DNA of 64,000 bases from Ignavibacteriales bacterium (GCA_016707585.1 JADJHL010000009.1:62001-126000); one strand, 5' to 3'; shown: positions 18,972 to 28,760, counted from the stretch's first letter. Notes: generated from the letters alone by a model not told the origin. Translations and numbers: made by a program.

Positions 18972-19739
18972 TTAAACTAAAATTACTTTTATTCCCATAC
19001 TCTGAAGATTTTTTAATTCATCTTCAGGGATCTTAGAATCTGTAATTATCATATTTACTTTAGAAATTGGAGCAATAAATGCAAAACTTTTTCTTTTAAA
19101 CTTGCTTGAATCAGTAACAATGATAACTTCCTTTGAAGCTTCAATCATTAACTTGTTAAGATGAGCCTCTTCTGGATTTGGTGTAAAAATTCCTGATTGT
19201 GAATCAATTCCATCAACACCAATAAAGCATTTATCACAGTAAAAATTTTTTATACTATTTTCACAAATCGAACCGATTAAAGAAAGAGAAGTGCTTCTTA
19301 AAATTCCTCCCAAAAGAATAACTTTGATCTCATCTCGTATAAGTTGACTGGCAATATTAAGTGCGTTTGTTATTACGGTTAGATTATTAATCCTACCAAG
19401 ATTTTTTGCAACTTCGACTGTTGTTGTACCAGAATCGATTATTATAGTGTCATTATCATTAATTATTTCTGCAGCTTTTTTGCCGATAGCCTGTTTGTCT
19501 TTAGAATTAATTCTTGCTTTTTCGTTTAGTTGCTGATCAATTCCAACTCTCTGAGTTTTTAATCCACCGCCTCTGGATTTAATAAGCAACCCTTTTTTTT
19601 CAAGATGTGAAAGATCATTTCTAATTGTAACTTCACTTACATTGAATTTTTTGCTCAATTCAATTACTGAAACCTGGCCGTGTGAATTAACCAAATCCAA
19701 TATTTTCACACGACGATCGATTGTTAATATCTCGCTCAT
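18972..19739 (-). CDS. DeoR-family transcriptional repressor
   Basis: 255 residues: N-terminal winged helix-turn-helix (about 8-58; VSEVTIRNDLSHLEKKGL recognition region) and a C-terminal DeoR sensor domain of ISOCOT fold (IDSGTTTVEVAKNL near 100-113, LIGSICENSIKNF, TDSSKF). Such regulators sense phosphorylated sugars. ATG at 19739 preferred over the TTG one codon upstream. Divergent from the agaS-like operon, whose start region carries two TTCGAA-centred repeats, so this protein is the likely repressor of sugar uptake and the tagatose pathway, relieved by a sugar phosphate. Confidence 0.93.
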   Translation of the reverse strand: MSEILTIDRRVKILDLVNSHGQVSVIELSKKFNVSEVTIRNDLSHLEKKGLLIKSRGGGLKTQRVGIDQQLNEKARINSKDKQAIGKKAAEIINDNDTIIIDSGTTTVEVAKNLGRINNLTVITNALNIASQLIRDEIKVILLGGILRSTSLSLIGSICENSIKNFYCDKCFIGVDGIDSQSGIFTPNPEEAHLNKLMIEASKEVIIVTDSSKFKRKSFAFIAPISKVNMIITDSKIPEDELKNLQSMGIKVILV

Positions 19740-19821
19740 CAATTTCTCTATGAAATTATTAATAAATCATTTAGAAAGCTTTTGAAATATAAAAAAATTA
19801 TTTAAAAAAGGTAATAAAAGC

Positions 19822-19850
19822 TTGACAAAAAAAAATAAAAGTATTAAATA
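19822..19850 (+). promoter_or_regulatory. Possible sigma70-like promoter of the agaS operon
   Basis: A consensus TTGACA (19822-19827) is followed 17 bases later by TAAATA (19845-19850), a poor -10 match. If used, transcription would start near 19857, just before the operator-like repeats. Confidence 0.3.
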
Positions 19851-19858
19851 ACGATAGT

Positions 19859-19891
19859 AAGGATTCGAAAATATATAATAAGGTTTCGAAA
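19859..19891 (+). promoter_or_regulatory. Two direct repeats AAGGNTTCGAAA, candidate DeoR operator
   Basis: AAGGATTCGAAA (19859-19870) and AAGGTTTCGAAA (19880-19891) are in direct orientation 21 bases apart, which is two turns of the helix, each with a palindromic TTCGAA core. The second overlaps the ribosome site and the A of the ATG. TTCG-containing sites are common for DeoR-family repressors. The link to the adjacent divergent deoR gene is inference. Confidence 0.5.
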
Positions 19892-21060
19892 TGTTAGAAA
19901 TTAAGAGTAATAATCATCTACTTGAAAGAGATTCTTTTACTGAATCAGAGATTTTTGGACAGCCAGATCTTTGGTTAAAACTTTGGAAGGACTTTCAATC
20001 AACCAGTTACGAACTAAAAAAATATTTAGATAGTGTTCTCAATAGCAAAGATATCAGGATAATTTTAACTGGTGCCGGCACTTCAGCATTTATCGGGGAT
20101 GTGCTGCTTGGAATATTTAACAAGAGTTTTCCAAATCCAATTAGCGCTGTTGCAACTACAGATCTGATCACACATCCAGAATTGTACTTTAACAAAAGCA
20201 ATAAATATCTACTAATTTCTTTTGCTCGATCCGGCAACAGCCCTGAGAGTTCGCAGATAATTCTTTTAGCAGAAGAATTATCTAAACAAGTGTATCACAT
20301 AATCATTACCTGCAATAAAGAAAGTGAATTAACAAAAACTATTTCAACAAAAAATCATTTTACATTTTTAATGCCTCCCGAAGCTGATGATAAAGGATTG
20401 GCAATGACAGGCAGTTTTACAACAATGCTTCTTGCAGGTTTGCTGATTTCCAGAATTAATTATGATGATGGTTTAGATGAGCAGTTCAATATTCTTTATA
20501 AGTACGGAAATAAAATTTTAAATGGATATTTAAAAGAAATTCAAAAAGTAGCTTCTTTGGATTTTAAACGTGCGGTATTTCTTGGATCGGGAATGTTAAA
20601 AGGAATTGCACGTGAATCACATTTAAAACTTCAAGAACTTACGGATGGTAAAGTTATTTGTAAGTATGATTCATTTATGGGGTTCCGTCATGGTCCAAAA
20701 GCAGTTATTGATGAAGATACATTACTGGTTTATTTATTTTCTAATAATCAATACGCAAGTTTATATGAGCTGGATTTAGTTAATACAATTTCATCTGGTA
20801 GAAAAAATTTGTTTTCAATTGGTGTGATGGAAGAAGAAATAAATTCTGCTAATGTTGATCTGAAAATTGTGCTTTCAGAAAATGGGATAAAACTTCAAGA
20901 AGATTTTCTTACTGTAGTTTCAGTTCTTCCTGCTCAACTATTAGGTTTTTTTAAGTCCTTAGATTTGGGATTAAAACCAGATTACCCCTCAGACAGCGGA
21001 ATGATACATAGAGTTGTGCAAGGTGTAAATGTTTATCCATACAATAATGGAAAAGAATGA
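19891..21060 (+). CDS. agaS: AgaS-like SIS-domain sugar isomerase/deaminase
   Basis: 389 residues with two SIS (sugar isomerase) domains: the first around ILTGAGTSAFIGDVL (about 58-72) and SFARSGNSPES, the second around FLGSGMLKGIARESHLKLQEL and MGFRHGPKAV (about 268-277). This matches AgaS, which converts galactosamine-6-phosphate to tagatose-6-phosphate, better than glucosamine-6-phosphate synthase, as no glutaminase domain is present. First gene of a five-gene operon whose other products process tagatose phosphates. AAGG ribosome site within the operator-like repeat. Confidence 0.87.
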   Translation: MLEIKSNNHLLERDSFTESEIFGQPDLWLKLWKDFQSTSYELKKYLDSVLNSKDIRIILTGAGTSAFIGDVLLGIFNKSFPNPISAVATTDLITHPELYFNKSNKYLLISFARSGNSPESSQIILLAEELSKQVYHIIITCNKESELTKTISTKNHFTFLMPPEADDKGLAMTGSFTTMLLAGLLISRINYDDGLDEQFNILYKYGNKILNGYLKEIQKVASLDFKRAVFLGSGMLKGIARESHLKLQELTDGKVICKYDSFMGFRHGPKAVIDEDTLLVYLFSNNQYASLYELDLVNTISSGRKNLFSIGVMEEEINSANVDLKIVLSENGIKLQEDFLTVVSVLPAQLLGFFKSLDLGLKPDYPSDSGMIHRVVQGVNVYPYNNGKE

Positions 21061-22376
21061 TTGTTGTAGAAAATAAAATATTACAATTAGTTAATAAACA
21101 TAAACATGGAGAGGCTATTGGGCTTACTTCGATATGTTCTGCTAATTTACATGTTATTAAAGCAGCAATTCTAAATGCAAAAAAGTACAGTCAGATTTTA
21201 TTAATTGAATCAACATCAAATCAAGTTGATCAATTTGGGGGTTATACCGGAATAACTCCGCAGCAATTTAGAAAAATAGTTTTTGATCTAGCGACCGCAC
21301 TTAATTTTCCGATTGAAAATATTATACTTGGTGGGGATCATCTTGGCCCGAATAGATGGCAGAATGAAATTTCAAATTCAGCAATGCAGAAAGCTAAGGA
21401 TCAAATTGCTGCATACGTTTCTGCTGGTTATACAAAGATCCATTTAGATGCTAGTATGAAATGCGCTGATGATGGTGATGAGCAAATTCCATTAGATCCA
21501 TTTGTAATTGCAGAAAGATCTGCAATTTTATGCAAAGCCGCAGAGGATGTTTTTACTAAATATGGCAATGATGGTGAACCTCCAGTTTATGTTATTGGAA
21601 CTGATGTTCCGCCGCCTGGTGGAGCTAAAGAACATCACAATAAAATAAATGTTACTTCGGCTGAAGAAGTTGAAGAAACAATTGATCTTACAAAAAAAGC
21701 ATTTGAAAAATATAATTTATCTGATGCATGGAATCGAGTTGTAGCTGTTGTTGTTCAACCTGGAGTTGAGTTTGGCGATTCAATAGTTTTTGATTACGAA
21801 AGAACAAAATCCAAAAAGTTAGTTGATGTAATTGAAACTAAATCAAACCTTGTTTATGAAGCACATTCAACCGACTATCAAAAAAAAGAATTGTTAAAAC
21901 AAATGGTTGAAGATCATTTTGCAATATTGAAAGTAGGTCCGTGGCTAACTTTTGCATTTCGAGAAGCGGTTTTTGCTTTATCATTAATTGAAAAAGAACT
22001 ACTTTCAAATAAAAAAGGAATTACGCTATCAAATTTATTTGAAGTTATTGAAGAAAGAATGATTGTAAACCCAAAATACTGGGAAAAGTATTATGATTAT
22101 TCTGAAGAAGAAAATAAAATTAGCAGAAAATTTAGTTACAGTGATAGAATAAGATATTACTGGACAGATAATTTTGTGAACGAATCATTGCAAAGATTAA
22201 TTAGTAATCTTACTAACAATAAAATTCCACATACATTATTAAGCCAATATTTACCTGTTGAATATTTTGCTGTTAAAGAAAATATTATCACAGAAAATCC
22301 AGAAGAAATTATTTTGAATAAAATTGATAGTGTTCTTGGGATTTATAACTATGCAACTTACGGAGGTACTCAGTGA
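21057..22376 (+). CDS. gatZ: Tagatose-bisphosphate aldolase accessory subunit (GatZ/KbaZ type)
   Basis: 439 residues recognised by GLTSICSANLHVIKAAI near the N-terminus, LIESTSNQVDQFGGYTG, GGDHLGPNRWQ and the HLDASMKCADD block. GatZ/KbaZ proteins are described as non-catalytic subunits needed for stability and full activity of the class II tagatose-1,6-bisphosphate aldolase, encoded here three genes downstream. ATG overlaps the agaS stop (ATGA), implying translational coupling. GatZ and KbaZ cannot be separated from sequence by eye. Confidence 0.9.
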   Translation: MIVVENKILQLVNKHKHGEAIGLTSICSANLHVIKAAILNAKKYSQILLIESTSNQVDQFGGYTGITPQQFRKIVFDLATALNFPIENIILGGDHLGPNRWQNEISNSAMQKAKDQIAAYVSAGYTKIHLDASMKCADDGDEQIPLDPFVIAERSAILCKAAEDVFTKYGNDGEPPVYVIGTDVPPPGGAKEHHNKINVTSAEEVEETIDLTKKAFEKYNLSDAWNRVVAVVVQPGVEFGDSIVFDYERTKSKKLVDVIETKSNLVYEAHSTDYQKKELLKQMVEDHFAILKVGPWLTFAFREAVFALSLIEKELLSNKKGITLSNLFEVIEERMIVNPKYWEKYYDYSEEENKISRKFSYSDRIRYYWTDNFVNESLQRLISNLTNNKIPHTLLSQYLPVEYFAVKENIITENPEEIILNKIDSVLGIYNYATYGGTQ

Positions 22377-23284
22377 AAGTTCGACCCTGGTTAATTTATG
22401 CAATCGTGACCACTGCCTTTTGGGGCATTTGGGGCGCGCTGATTGAGCTTCCACAAAAATCAGGATTTCCTGCAACACTTGGTTACGTTGTATGGTCATT
22501 AACTATGATTCCACCAGCATTAGTTGCTTTAAAAATAATTAATTGGAAATTAGAATTAGATAAAAAATCAATTTTGCTTGGATGCTTAATTGGATTAACC
22601 GGCGCAGGGGGACAATTAGTTTTGTTTCAGGCATTAAGAACCGGACCAGCTTATCTTGTATTTCCATTCATATCATTATCACCGGTAATAACAATTATTT
22701 TATCTTATGTTTTCTTAAAAGAACGTGCATCAAAAAAAGGTTGGATAGGAATAGTGTTAGCATTAATTGCAATTATCTTCTTATCATATCAACCACCAAA
22801 TGACGCAAACAGTTCAGGATATTTGTGGATAATACTTTCATTAATTGTTTTTGTTGCTTGGGGTTTGCAAGCTTATATAATGAGATTTGCAAATCAAACT
22901 ATGAAAGCCGAAAGCATATTTTTTTATATGATGGCAACGGGACTTTTATTAATACCATTCGCACTTTTGATGACAGATTTTTCACAAGAAATAAATTGGG
23001 GATTTAAAGGCCCTTATTTAGCTGCTATAATTCAGATATTAAATTCAATTGGCGCGCTAACAATTGTTTATGCGTTCAGATATGGAAAAGCAATTATAGT
23101 TAGCCCTATGACAAATGCAGTTGCACCTGTAATCACAATTATACTTTCACTTATTATTTATCAGGTCATTCCGCATCCAGTAATTGTAGGTGGAATAGTT
23201 TTAGCGTTAGTTTCAATATTATTAATGGCGATTGAAGATAATCCCGAAGAAACTCAAGCAGAAATTTCAACTAGTAAAAATTAA
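22373..23284 (+). CDS. EamA/DMT-family membrane transporter
   Basis: 303 residues with about ten membrane helices in two EamA repeats (ITTAFWGIWGALIELPQKSG at the N-terminus, second repeat from about 150). GTG start with a strong GGAGG site, overlapping the gatZ stop. EamA proteins move metabolites such as amino acids or sugars. Its place inside the tagatose operon suggests a hexosamine or galactitol-like substrate; that is inference from position only. Confidence 0.87.
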   Translation: MKVRPWLIYAIVTTAFWGIWGALIELPQKSGFPATLGYVVWSLTMIPPALVALKIINWKLELDKKSILLGCLIGLTGAGGQLVLFQALRTGPAYLVFPFISLSPVITIILSYVFLKERASKKGWIGIVLALIAIIFLSYQPPNDANSSGYLWIILSLIVFVAWGLQAYIMRFANQTMKAESIFFYMMATGLLLIPFALLMTDFSQEINWGFKGPYLAAIIQILNSIGALTIVYAFRYGKAIIVSPMTNAVAPVITIILSLIIYQVIPHPVIVGGIVLALVSILLMAIEDNPEETQAEISTSKN

Positions 23285-24234
23285 TGACAAAGAAAAAATT
23301 TGATGTAATCGTAGTAGGGGAATTAAATGTAGATTTAATTCTAAACTCAATTGATTCTTTTCCAGAAATGGGAAAGGAAAAAATTGCAAAAAATATGAAT
23401 CTTACTTTAGGAAGTTCATCAGCAATATTTGCAAGTAACTTAAGTTCGTTAGGTGCACAAGTTGGTTTTATTGGAAAGATTGGTAATGATGCTTTTGGAA
23501 ATCTTGTTAAAGATAGTTTATCAGCAAAAAAAGTAAATACAGATATGCTGATTACAAGTGATAAATGGAATACTGGTGTAACTATAGTTCTTAATTACGA
23601 AGAAGATCGTGCGATGGTTACATATCCTGGAGCGATGGAGCATTTAACTATGAATGATATTTCAGAAGAAGTAATATCGACTGCTAAACATTTACATTTT
23701 TCATCCTATTTTCTTCAACCAGGAATTCAGAAAGATATAACGAAACTTTTTAAAATGACTAAGGAAAAAGGATTAACAACTTCACTTGATATTCAATGGG
23801 ATCCAAATGAAAAGTGGGATTTTAATTACAAAGAAGTTCTTCCTTTTGTAGATGTTTTTCTACCCAACGAACAGGAAGCATTGTTGTTAACAAATGAGAG
23901 CATATTAGAAAACGCTATTAATAAATTGGTTCAGCATTCAAAGTATGTAGTTGTAAAACTTGGAAGCAAAGGTTCAATCACTGCTACAAAAGACAAACGT
24001 AATTTTATAAAATCTTTCTTAAACGATAAAGTTGTTGATGCGATAGGAGCAGGAGATAGTTTTAATGCAGGATTTATTTTTAAATTCATAAATGGTTGTG
24101 ATATTGATGAATGCCAAATATTTGGCAACTTAACAGGAGCTATCAACACAACAGCCGCAGGCGGAACAACAGCATTTGAAAACTATGAACAAATAATTAA
24201 AATCGGTAAAGAAAAATTCGGATATAAAAATTGA
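23284..24234 (+). CDS. PfkB-family sugar kinase, probable tagatose-6-phosphate kinase
   Basis: 316 residues of ribokinase fold: GELNVDLIL at the N-terminus, GKIGNDAFGNLV, and the C-terminal GAGDSFNAGF signature with catalytic base D258. In this context the expected reaction is ATP-dependent phosphorylation of tagatose-6-phosphate to the 1,6-bisphosphate, but other PfkB substrates (fructose, ribose, aminosugars) cannot be excluded. ATG overlaps the transporter stop by one base. Confidence 0.87.
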   Translation: MTKKKFDVIVVGELNVDLILNSIDSFPEMGKEKIAKNMNLTLGSSSAIFASNLSSLGAQVGFIGKIGNDAFGNLVKDSLSAKKVNTDMLITSDKWNTGVTIVLNYEEDRAMVTYPGAMEHLTMNDISEEVISTAKHLHFSSYFLQPGIQKDITKLFKMTKEKGLTTSLDIQWDPNEKWDFNYKEVLPFVDVFLPNEQEALLLTNESILENAINKLVQHSKYVVVKLGSKGSITATKDKRNFIKSFLNDKVVDAIGAGDSFNAGFIFKFINGCDIDECQIFGNLTGAINTTAAGGTTAFENYEQIIKIGKEKFGYKN

Positions 24235-25055
24235 AATTAACTGAAGTATTAAATCAAGTTCAAAATCAAAATAAAGCTTTGCTTGCTGCAAATTTTTACA
24301 ACCTTGAAACTTGTAAAGGAATAGTTAAAGCATCCAGCAAATTAAATCAGCCAATAATTCTTCAACTTACACCTGGTTCGATAAGTTATATGGGATTGAA
24401 AACAGCAGTAAGTATTGCAAGAAATGTTCCGATTGAGGAAAATGCACTAACTTATTTGCATCTCGATCATTGCAATGATATTGTATTAGTAAAATCTTGT
24501 TTAGATGAAGGATTTGATTCGATTATGATTGATGCAAGTGATAAAAATATTGATGATAATATTTTAATAACCAGGCAAGTTGTTAAGCTTGCAGAAAGTT
24601 ATAAAGTAAATGTTGAAGCGGAATTAGGATATGTACCTAAGCCAAATAATGAAATAGAAAATGATAAATTTACTGAACCTGCTGATGTAAAAAGATTTAC
24701 TGAAGAAACTGGAATCACATCATTAGCAATTGCAATAGGTTCTAAACATGGTTTTTATAAAGGTGAACCGAAACTTGATATTGTTAGATTGAAAGAAATT
24801 AGAAAAATCACAAATGCTTATTTAGTCCTTCATGGCGCATCAGGAATTCCTGCAGATATTTTGAGAGAAGCAATAAGCAATGGAATTACAAAAGTTAATG
24901 TTGCAACAGATACAAAAGATTTATTTATGAAATCATTAAAAGATATAATGAAAAACTCGGATGATATTGATTTGCGAAATGTTTTTCCTTTGGCTATAAA
25001 TGAAATCCAAAAAATGATTGAACAAAAAATTAAAATAGTAAGTATGATTGATTAA
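24231..25055 (+). CDS. Class II aldolase, probable tagatose-1,6-bisphosphate aldolase catalytic subunit
   Basis: 274-residue zinc aldolase of the fructose/tagatose-bisphosphate family. Motifs: HLDH (H77-H80; D79 is the expected catalytic base and H80 a zinc ligand), EAELGYV, the GSKHGFYKG histidine and LHGASGIP near the C-terminus. Partner of the GatZ-like subunit. It completes the path AgaS, kinase, aldolase to dihydroxyacetone phosphate and glyceraldehyde-3-phosphate. TTG start overlapping the kinase stop. Confidence 0.87.
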   Translation: MKLTEVLNQVQNQNKALLAANFYNLETCKGIVKASSKLNQPIILQLTPGSISYMGLKTAVSIARNVPIEENALTYLHLDHCNDIVLVKSCLDEGFDSIMIDASDKNIDDNILITRQVVKLAESYKVNVEAELGYVPKPNNEIENDKFTEPADVKRFTEETGITSLAIAIGSKHGFYKGEPKLDIVRLKEIRKITNAYLVLHGASGIPADILREAISNGITKVNVATDTKDLFMKSLKDIMKNSDDIDLRNVFPLAINEIQKMIEQKIKIVSMID

Positions 25056-25070
25056 TTTCAGTAAAAACGA

Positions 25071-27023
25071 ATGAGACTAAGAAAAACAAATATTATCACA
25101 TTAATTCTTTTTATTTGTGTTACTATCAATTTATCCGCACAGCAAAATTGGGCGCACAAAGTAAGAATCGCTGGAAATCCTCTTTCAAATGATGAGATTG
25201 GATCTATCATCAATAAAGCTAAAGAAAGTTTTGTGTTTGGAATTGAAGTTGATAATGACATCACCGGCAGATATGAAAGTTTTTTAAATCCCACAGAGAA
25301 ATTAGAAACAATAAGAAGAGTTACAGAAGAAGCACATAAAATCAATAACAAAACTTTTGTTTATATAGCAGGATTAGAATGTATAACATCAAATGCTGAT
25401 AGTAAAAAAAATACATTCATTAAAGATCATCCTGATTGGGTGCAGAGAGATATAAATGGACGACCGGCAATATTCGGAAGTAAAGATGCTTTCTGGATTT
25501 CAGAAGGTGATGAAGATGTTTGGATTAGTCCTTATGCTTTGGAATGGCGAAAACTTTTTATGCAAAGAGTAAGAGAAATTGCTGCGACAGGAATTGATGG
25601 AATCTATGTTGATATTCCATATTGGATGACACACTTTGAAGGTTGGGAAAATACCTGGGCAAGTTTTGATGATTACACCGTTGCCGAATTTAAAAAGCAA
25701 ACTGGTCTAGATGCTAAATCAGAAATTGAATTAGGAAATTATAAGGATGCTGGATTTATTAAGTGGATTAATTTTAGGATGCAAACGTTAACCGATTTTA
25801 TGGATGAGATTAACAAAAACATTAAAGAGATTAATCCTGATTGTAAAACAATAGCAGAAATATATCCTGGAATTTCTGAAGAAGTTGTGAGAGTTGGAGC
25901 AGATGTTTATAAAATGTATGATGTTGTTGATGTAATTGCTCATGAGTACAGTGAGGGTGAATATTATGCTTCAGATAGAGCAGCGTATGATTGGTATAAT
26001 TACATAATAGGAATGCAAACGTTCAGAGCATTTGCAGAAGGCAAGGCTTCCTGGATGTTAAGTTATTCATGGTTGGATAATAAAAATGTTACTCCATCCG
26101 ATGCGATGAAAAGTTTATTCGCTTCACAAATTTTCTCCGGAACAAATATGTGGGATGTTGAAGGCTATGTAATGTCTTCAACAAATGATATGAAAATAAG
26201 ATCGGAAGTGTATAAATGGGTTTCAGAAAACGAAGATATTTTTTACGCTCCAAGAATTCCATTAGAACCAATCAGTGTTTATTTCTCAGACGTTACAAGA
26301 AATTATTTTAGCGAAGAATTCGTTAATAGTTTTCGTGGGATTGTTAGTATGTTAATGCATTCCCATTTACCATACCAGATTGTTACTTCACGAACCATTG
26401 ATAAATTACCGCCAAAAATATTAATTCTTCCGGATGTTAAATGTTTAAGTAATGCTGAAATAAACTCGATTCGGACTTTAAATGAAAATGGAACAAATTT
26501 TATTATATCCGGAGAATTTGCAGCCTATAATGAAAACAGGGAAGATCAGAATTCAATTACTTTAAACGACAGCAAAATATTAAAAGATTGTCCTGGCAAA
26601 TCGTATACAGAGAATATGAAAGTTGAGCTTAATAATTATTTCAATTCTCAAAATGCAAACACAAGTAAAATGTTAGAAACCAGAAATCTATTTATTTCTG
26701 ATTTATTGGATAAAACTTCTTATGTGCCAAAAATTAAAATTGATGCTCCAATTGAATTGATTACAACAACAAGTGTTGATGAAAATTATATTTATTTATT
26801 CTTAACGAACATAAAAGGAATTTGTGAAGCTTGTGAATCTAATGTTAAAACTTTAAAAGATATAAAAATTAGTTATAGCAACTCAGTTGGTAGCCAAGAA
26901 GTTTTTGCGATTCCATTTTTAGGTGATAAAGAAAAAATTAAAACAAAAAAACTTGGTAGTGAAATAAATTTTATCATTCCTGAAGTCGAAAGAGGTATGG
27001 TAATTTTGATCAAGCGGAGCTAA
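25071..27023 (+). CDS. Secreted putative glycoside hydrolase, TIM-barrel type
   Basis: 650 residues with a signal peptide (about 1-24, ending LSAQ). The central region (about 30-400) looks like a glycosidase barrel: GIDGIYVDIPYWMTHFEG (about 175-192), KTIAEIYPG and VDVIAHEYSEGEYY are in places where catalytic acids would be. The region after 400 resembles the domain that follows barrels in GH42- or GH-like fold families. No exact family is recognised; it is a hypothetical glycosidase. 16 bases after the aldolase, so the intracellular operon continues into secreted enzymes. Confidence 0.6.
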   Translation: MRLRKTNIITLILFICVTINLSAQQNWAHKVRIAGNPLSNDEIGSIINKAKESFVFGIEVDNDITGRYESFLNPTEKLETIRRVTEEAHKINNKTFVYIAGLECITSNADSKKNTFIKDHPDWVQRDINGRPAIFGSKDAFWISEGDEDVWISPYALEWRKLFMQRVREIAATGIDGIYVDIPYWMTHFEGWENTWASFDDYTVAEFKKQTGLDAKSEIELGNYKDAGFIKWINFRMQTLTDFMDEINKNIKEINPDCKTIAEIYPGISEEVVRVGADVYKMYDVVDVIAHEYSEGEYYASDRAAYDWYNYIIGMQTFRAFAEGKASWMLSYSWLDNKNVTPSDAMKSLFASQIFSGTNMWDVEGYVMSSTNDMKIRSEVYKWVSENEDIFYAPRIPLEPISVYFSDVTRNYFSEEFVNSFRGIVSMLMHSHLPYQIVTSRTIDKLPPKILILPDVKCLSNAEINSIRTLNENGTNFIISGEFAAYNENREDQNSITLNDSKILKDCPGKSYTENMKVELNNYFNSQNANTSKMLETRNLFISDLLDKTSYVPKIKIDAPIELITTTSVDENYIYLFLTNIKGICEACESNVKTLKDIKISYSNSVGSQEVFAIPFLGDKEKIKTKKLGSEINFIIPEVERGMVILIKRS

Positions 27024-27056
27024 GGCTTTTGCATTAAAAAGAAATTGGAAATAAAA

Positions 27057-28733
27057 ATGAGAAATATATTTAAAACATTTATAGTTCTAACGGTTTTTAC
27101 TTTACAGTTGTTACCGCAAAGTATAGTAACATATCAAAACACTGATGAAATATTCTTTAATCCAGAAAGAGGATTTACAGCATATCGAAGTAATCCAATT
27201 ACAATAAGTTTTATAAACTCACTTAAAGCAATAAACGTTTCTGTTATACAAAGAATTTATACTATACCACAATACAATGATGTACCGTTGCCGCAATCAT
27301 TTTTAAATACTGTTCAAGCTGATTTTAATACTGCCCGTACTGGTGGTGTAAAAGTTATTCCAAGATTTTCATACACGGATAATCAAAATGGAGCAGACGC
27401 TGCACTTGATACTATACTGCTGCACATCAATCAGCTTACTCCAATCTTACAGGAAAATTATGATGTAATTGCATACGTTGAAGCCGGTTTTATCGGCGCA
27501 TGGGGCGAGTGGTATTATTCAACGCACAACTTAAATAACACAAATAGTAGAAGGACTGTAACATATGCTTTGCTTGATGCTCTTCCATTAAATCGAAATG
27601 TTGTGTTAAGAACACCAGAATATAAAAGAAATATTTTTCAAATAGATACACCATTAGATTCTATTGAGGCTTTTTCAGGTACAAAACGTTCCAGAGTTGG
27701 CGCACATAACGATTGTTTTCTTGCCGATGCAACAGACTACGGTACTTATGTTTGGAATGACATTGAAGGAGATAAAAATTATTTGAATCAGGATAATAGA
27801 TTTGTTCCTCAAGGTGGCGAAACTTGTTGCGATTGTGGATATGCTGGCTGTCCAAATTCATTAATTGATTTAGCGCGTATGAGATATTCTTTATTAAACA
27901 AAGATTATCATCCAAGTGTTTTGAGCAGATGGACAACTGAAGGTTGTATGGATGAAGTAAAACGAAGACTCGGTTATCGATTAGAATTATTACAGGCTTC
28001 AATTTCGGATAGTATAAAACCAACAGGAACATTCAATCTTAATTTTCAAATCACCAACAAAGGATTTGCAAGTCCGTTTAATCCAAGAAATTTAGAAATT
28101 ATTTTAAGAAATAATATTAGTAATCAAAAATACAGATTGGTTACTGATGTTGATCCTCGATTTTGGATGGCTGGTGATACAATGTTTGTAAGTGTTGTTG
28201 GTGGAATTCCTGCTAATATGATTGAAGGCGATTATAGTGCGTTTATATTTTTAGCAGATCCTGAATACAGACTTCATGATAATCCAAGCTATGCAATTAG
28301 ATTAGCAAATAATAATTTGTGGGAAGATTCTACTGGTTATAACTCACTCAATCATCAGATCAAAATAACTTTGAATGCAAATGGCTCAACCTATACAGGC
28401 TCAAATTATTTTGAATTGTATAATGGTGTTTCAGATGTTGAAATAGAAGAACCTATTAATCCAAAAAATTATAATGTGGATGCATATCCAAATCCATTTA
28501 ATGGTACAACAACAATAGTGTTTAATTTCAATCCACAAGAAATTATTGAAGTACTAATTTATGATAGCATTGGCAGGTTAATTAAAAGTTTTGAACCTGG
28601 AGAGTACAGCAATAAAAAAATTATCTGGAACACCGCTGATAGAAAATCAAAAGAACTAAGCAGCGGATTATACCTGTTTACACTTAGAACAAAAGAAAAT
28701 TTGTACACAAAGAAATTATTGTTACTTAAATAA
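27057..28733 (+). CDS. Secreted DUF4874/DUF4832 protein with type IX sorting tail
   Basis: 558 residues. Signal peptide about 1-21. N-terminal DUF4874-like part (NPERGFTAYRS, VIAYVEAGFIGAWGEWYYS) then a DUF4832-like part with a CCDCGYAGC cysteine cluster, and a T9SS sorting domain (about 475-558; AYPNPFNGTTTIVFNF ... LLLLK). The barrel-like N-terminus with E and D at strand ends resembles a glycosidase, but activity is not known. ATG 27057 follows GGAAATAAAA; an in-frame TTG at 27045 is rejected. Likely cell-surface or released. Confidence 0.78.
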   Translation: MRNIFKTFIVLTVFTLQLLPQSIVTYQNTDEIFFNPERGFTAYRSNPITISFINSLKAINVSVIQRIYTIPQYNDVPLPQSFLNTVQADFNTARTGGVKVIPRFSYTDNQNGADAALDTILLHINQLTPILQENYDVIAYVEAGFIGAWGEWYYSTHNLNNTNSRRTVTYALLDALPLNRNVVLRTPEYKRNIFQIDTPLDSIEAFSGTKRSRVGAHNDCFLADATDYGTYVWNDIEGDKNYLNQDNRFVPQGGETCCDCGYAGCPNSLIDLARMRYSLLNKDYHPSVLSRWTTEGCMDEVKRRLGYRLELLQASISDSIKPTGTFNLNFQITNKGFASPFNPRNLEIILRNNISNQKYRLVTDVDPRFWMAGDTMFVSVVGGIPANMIEGDYSAFIFLADPEYRLHDNPSYAIRLANNNLWEDSTGYNSLNHQIKITLNANGSTYTGSNYFELYNGVSDVEIEEPINPKNYNVDAYPNPFNGTTTIVFNFNPQEIIEVLIYDSIGRLIKSFEPGEYSNKKIIWNTADRKSKELSSGLYLFTLRTKENLYTKKLLLLK

Positions 28734-28760
28734 TTCATCATATAACAAAAGGAGTAGGCT

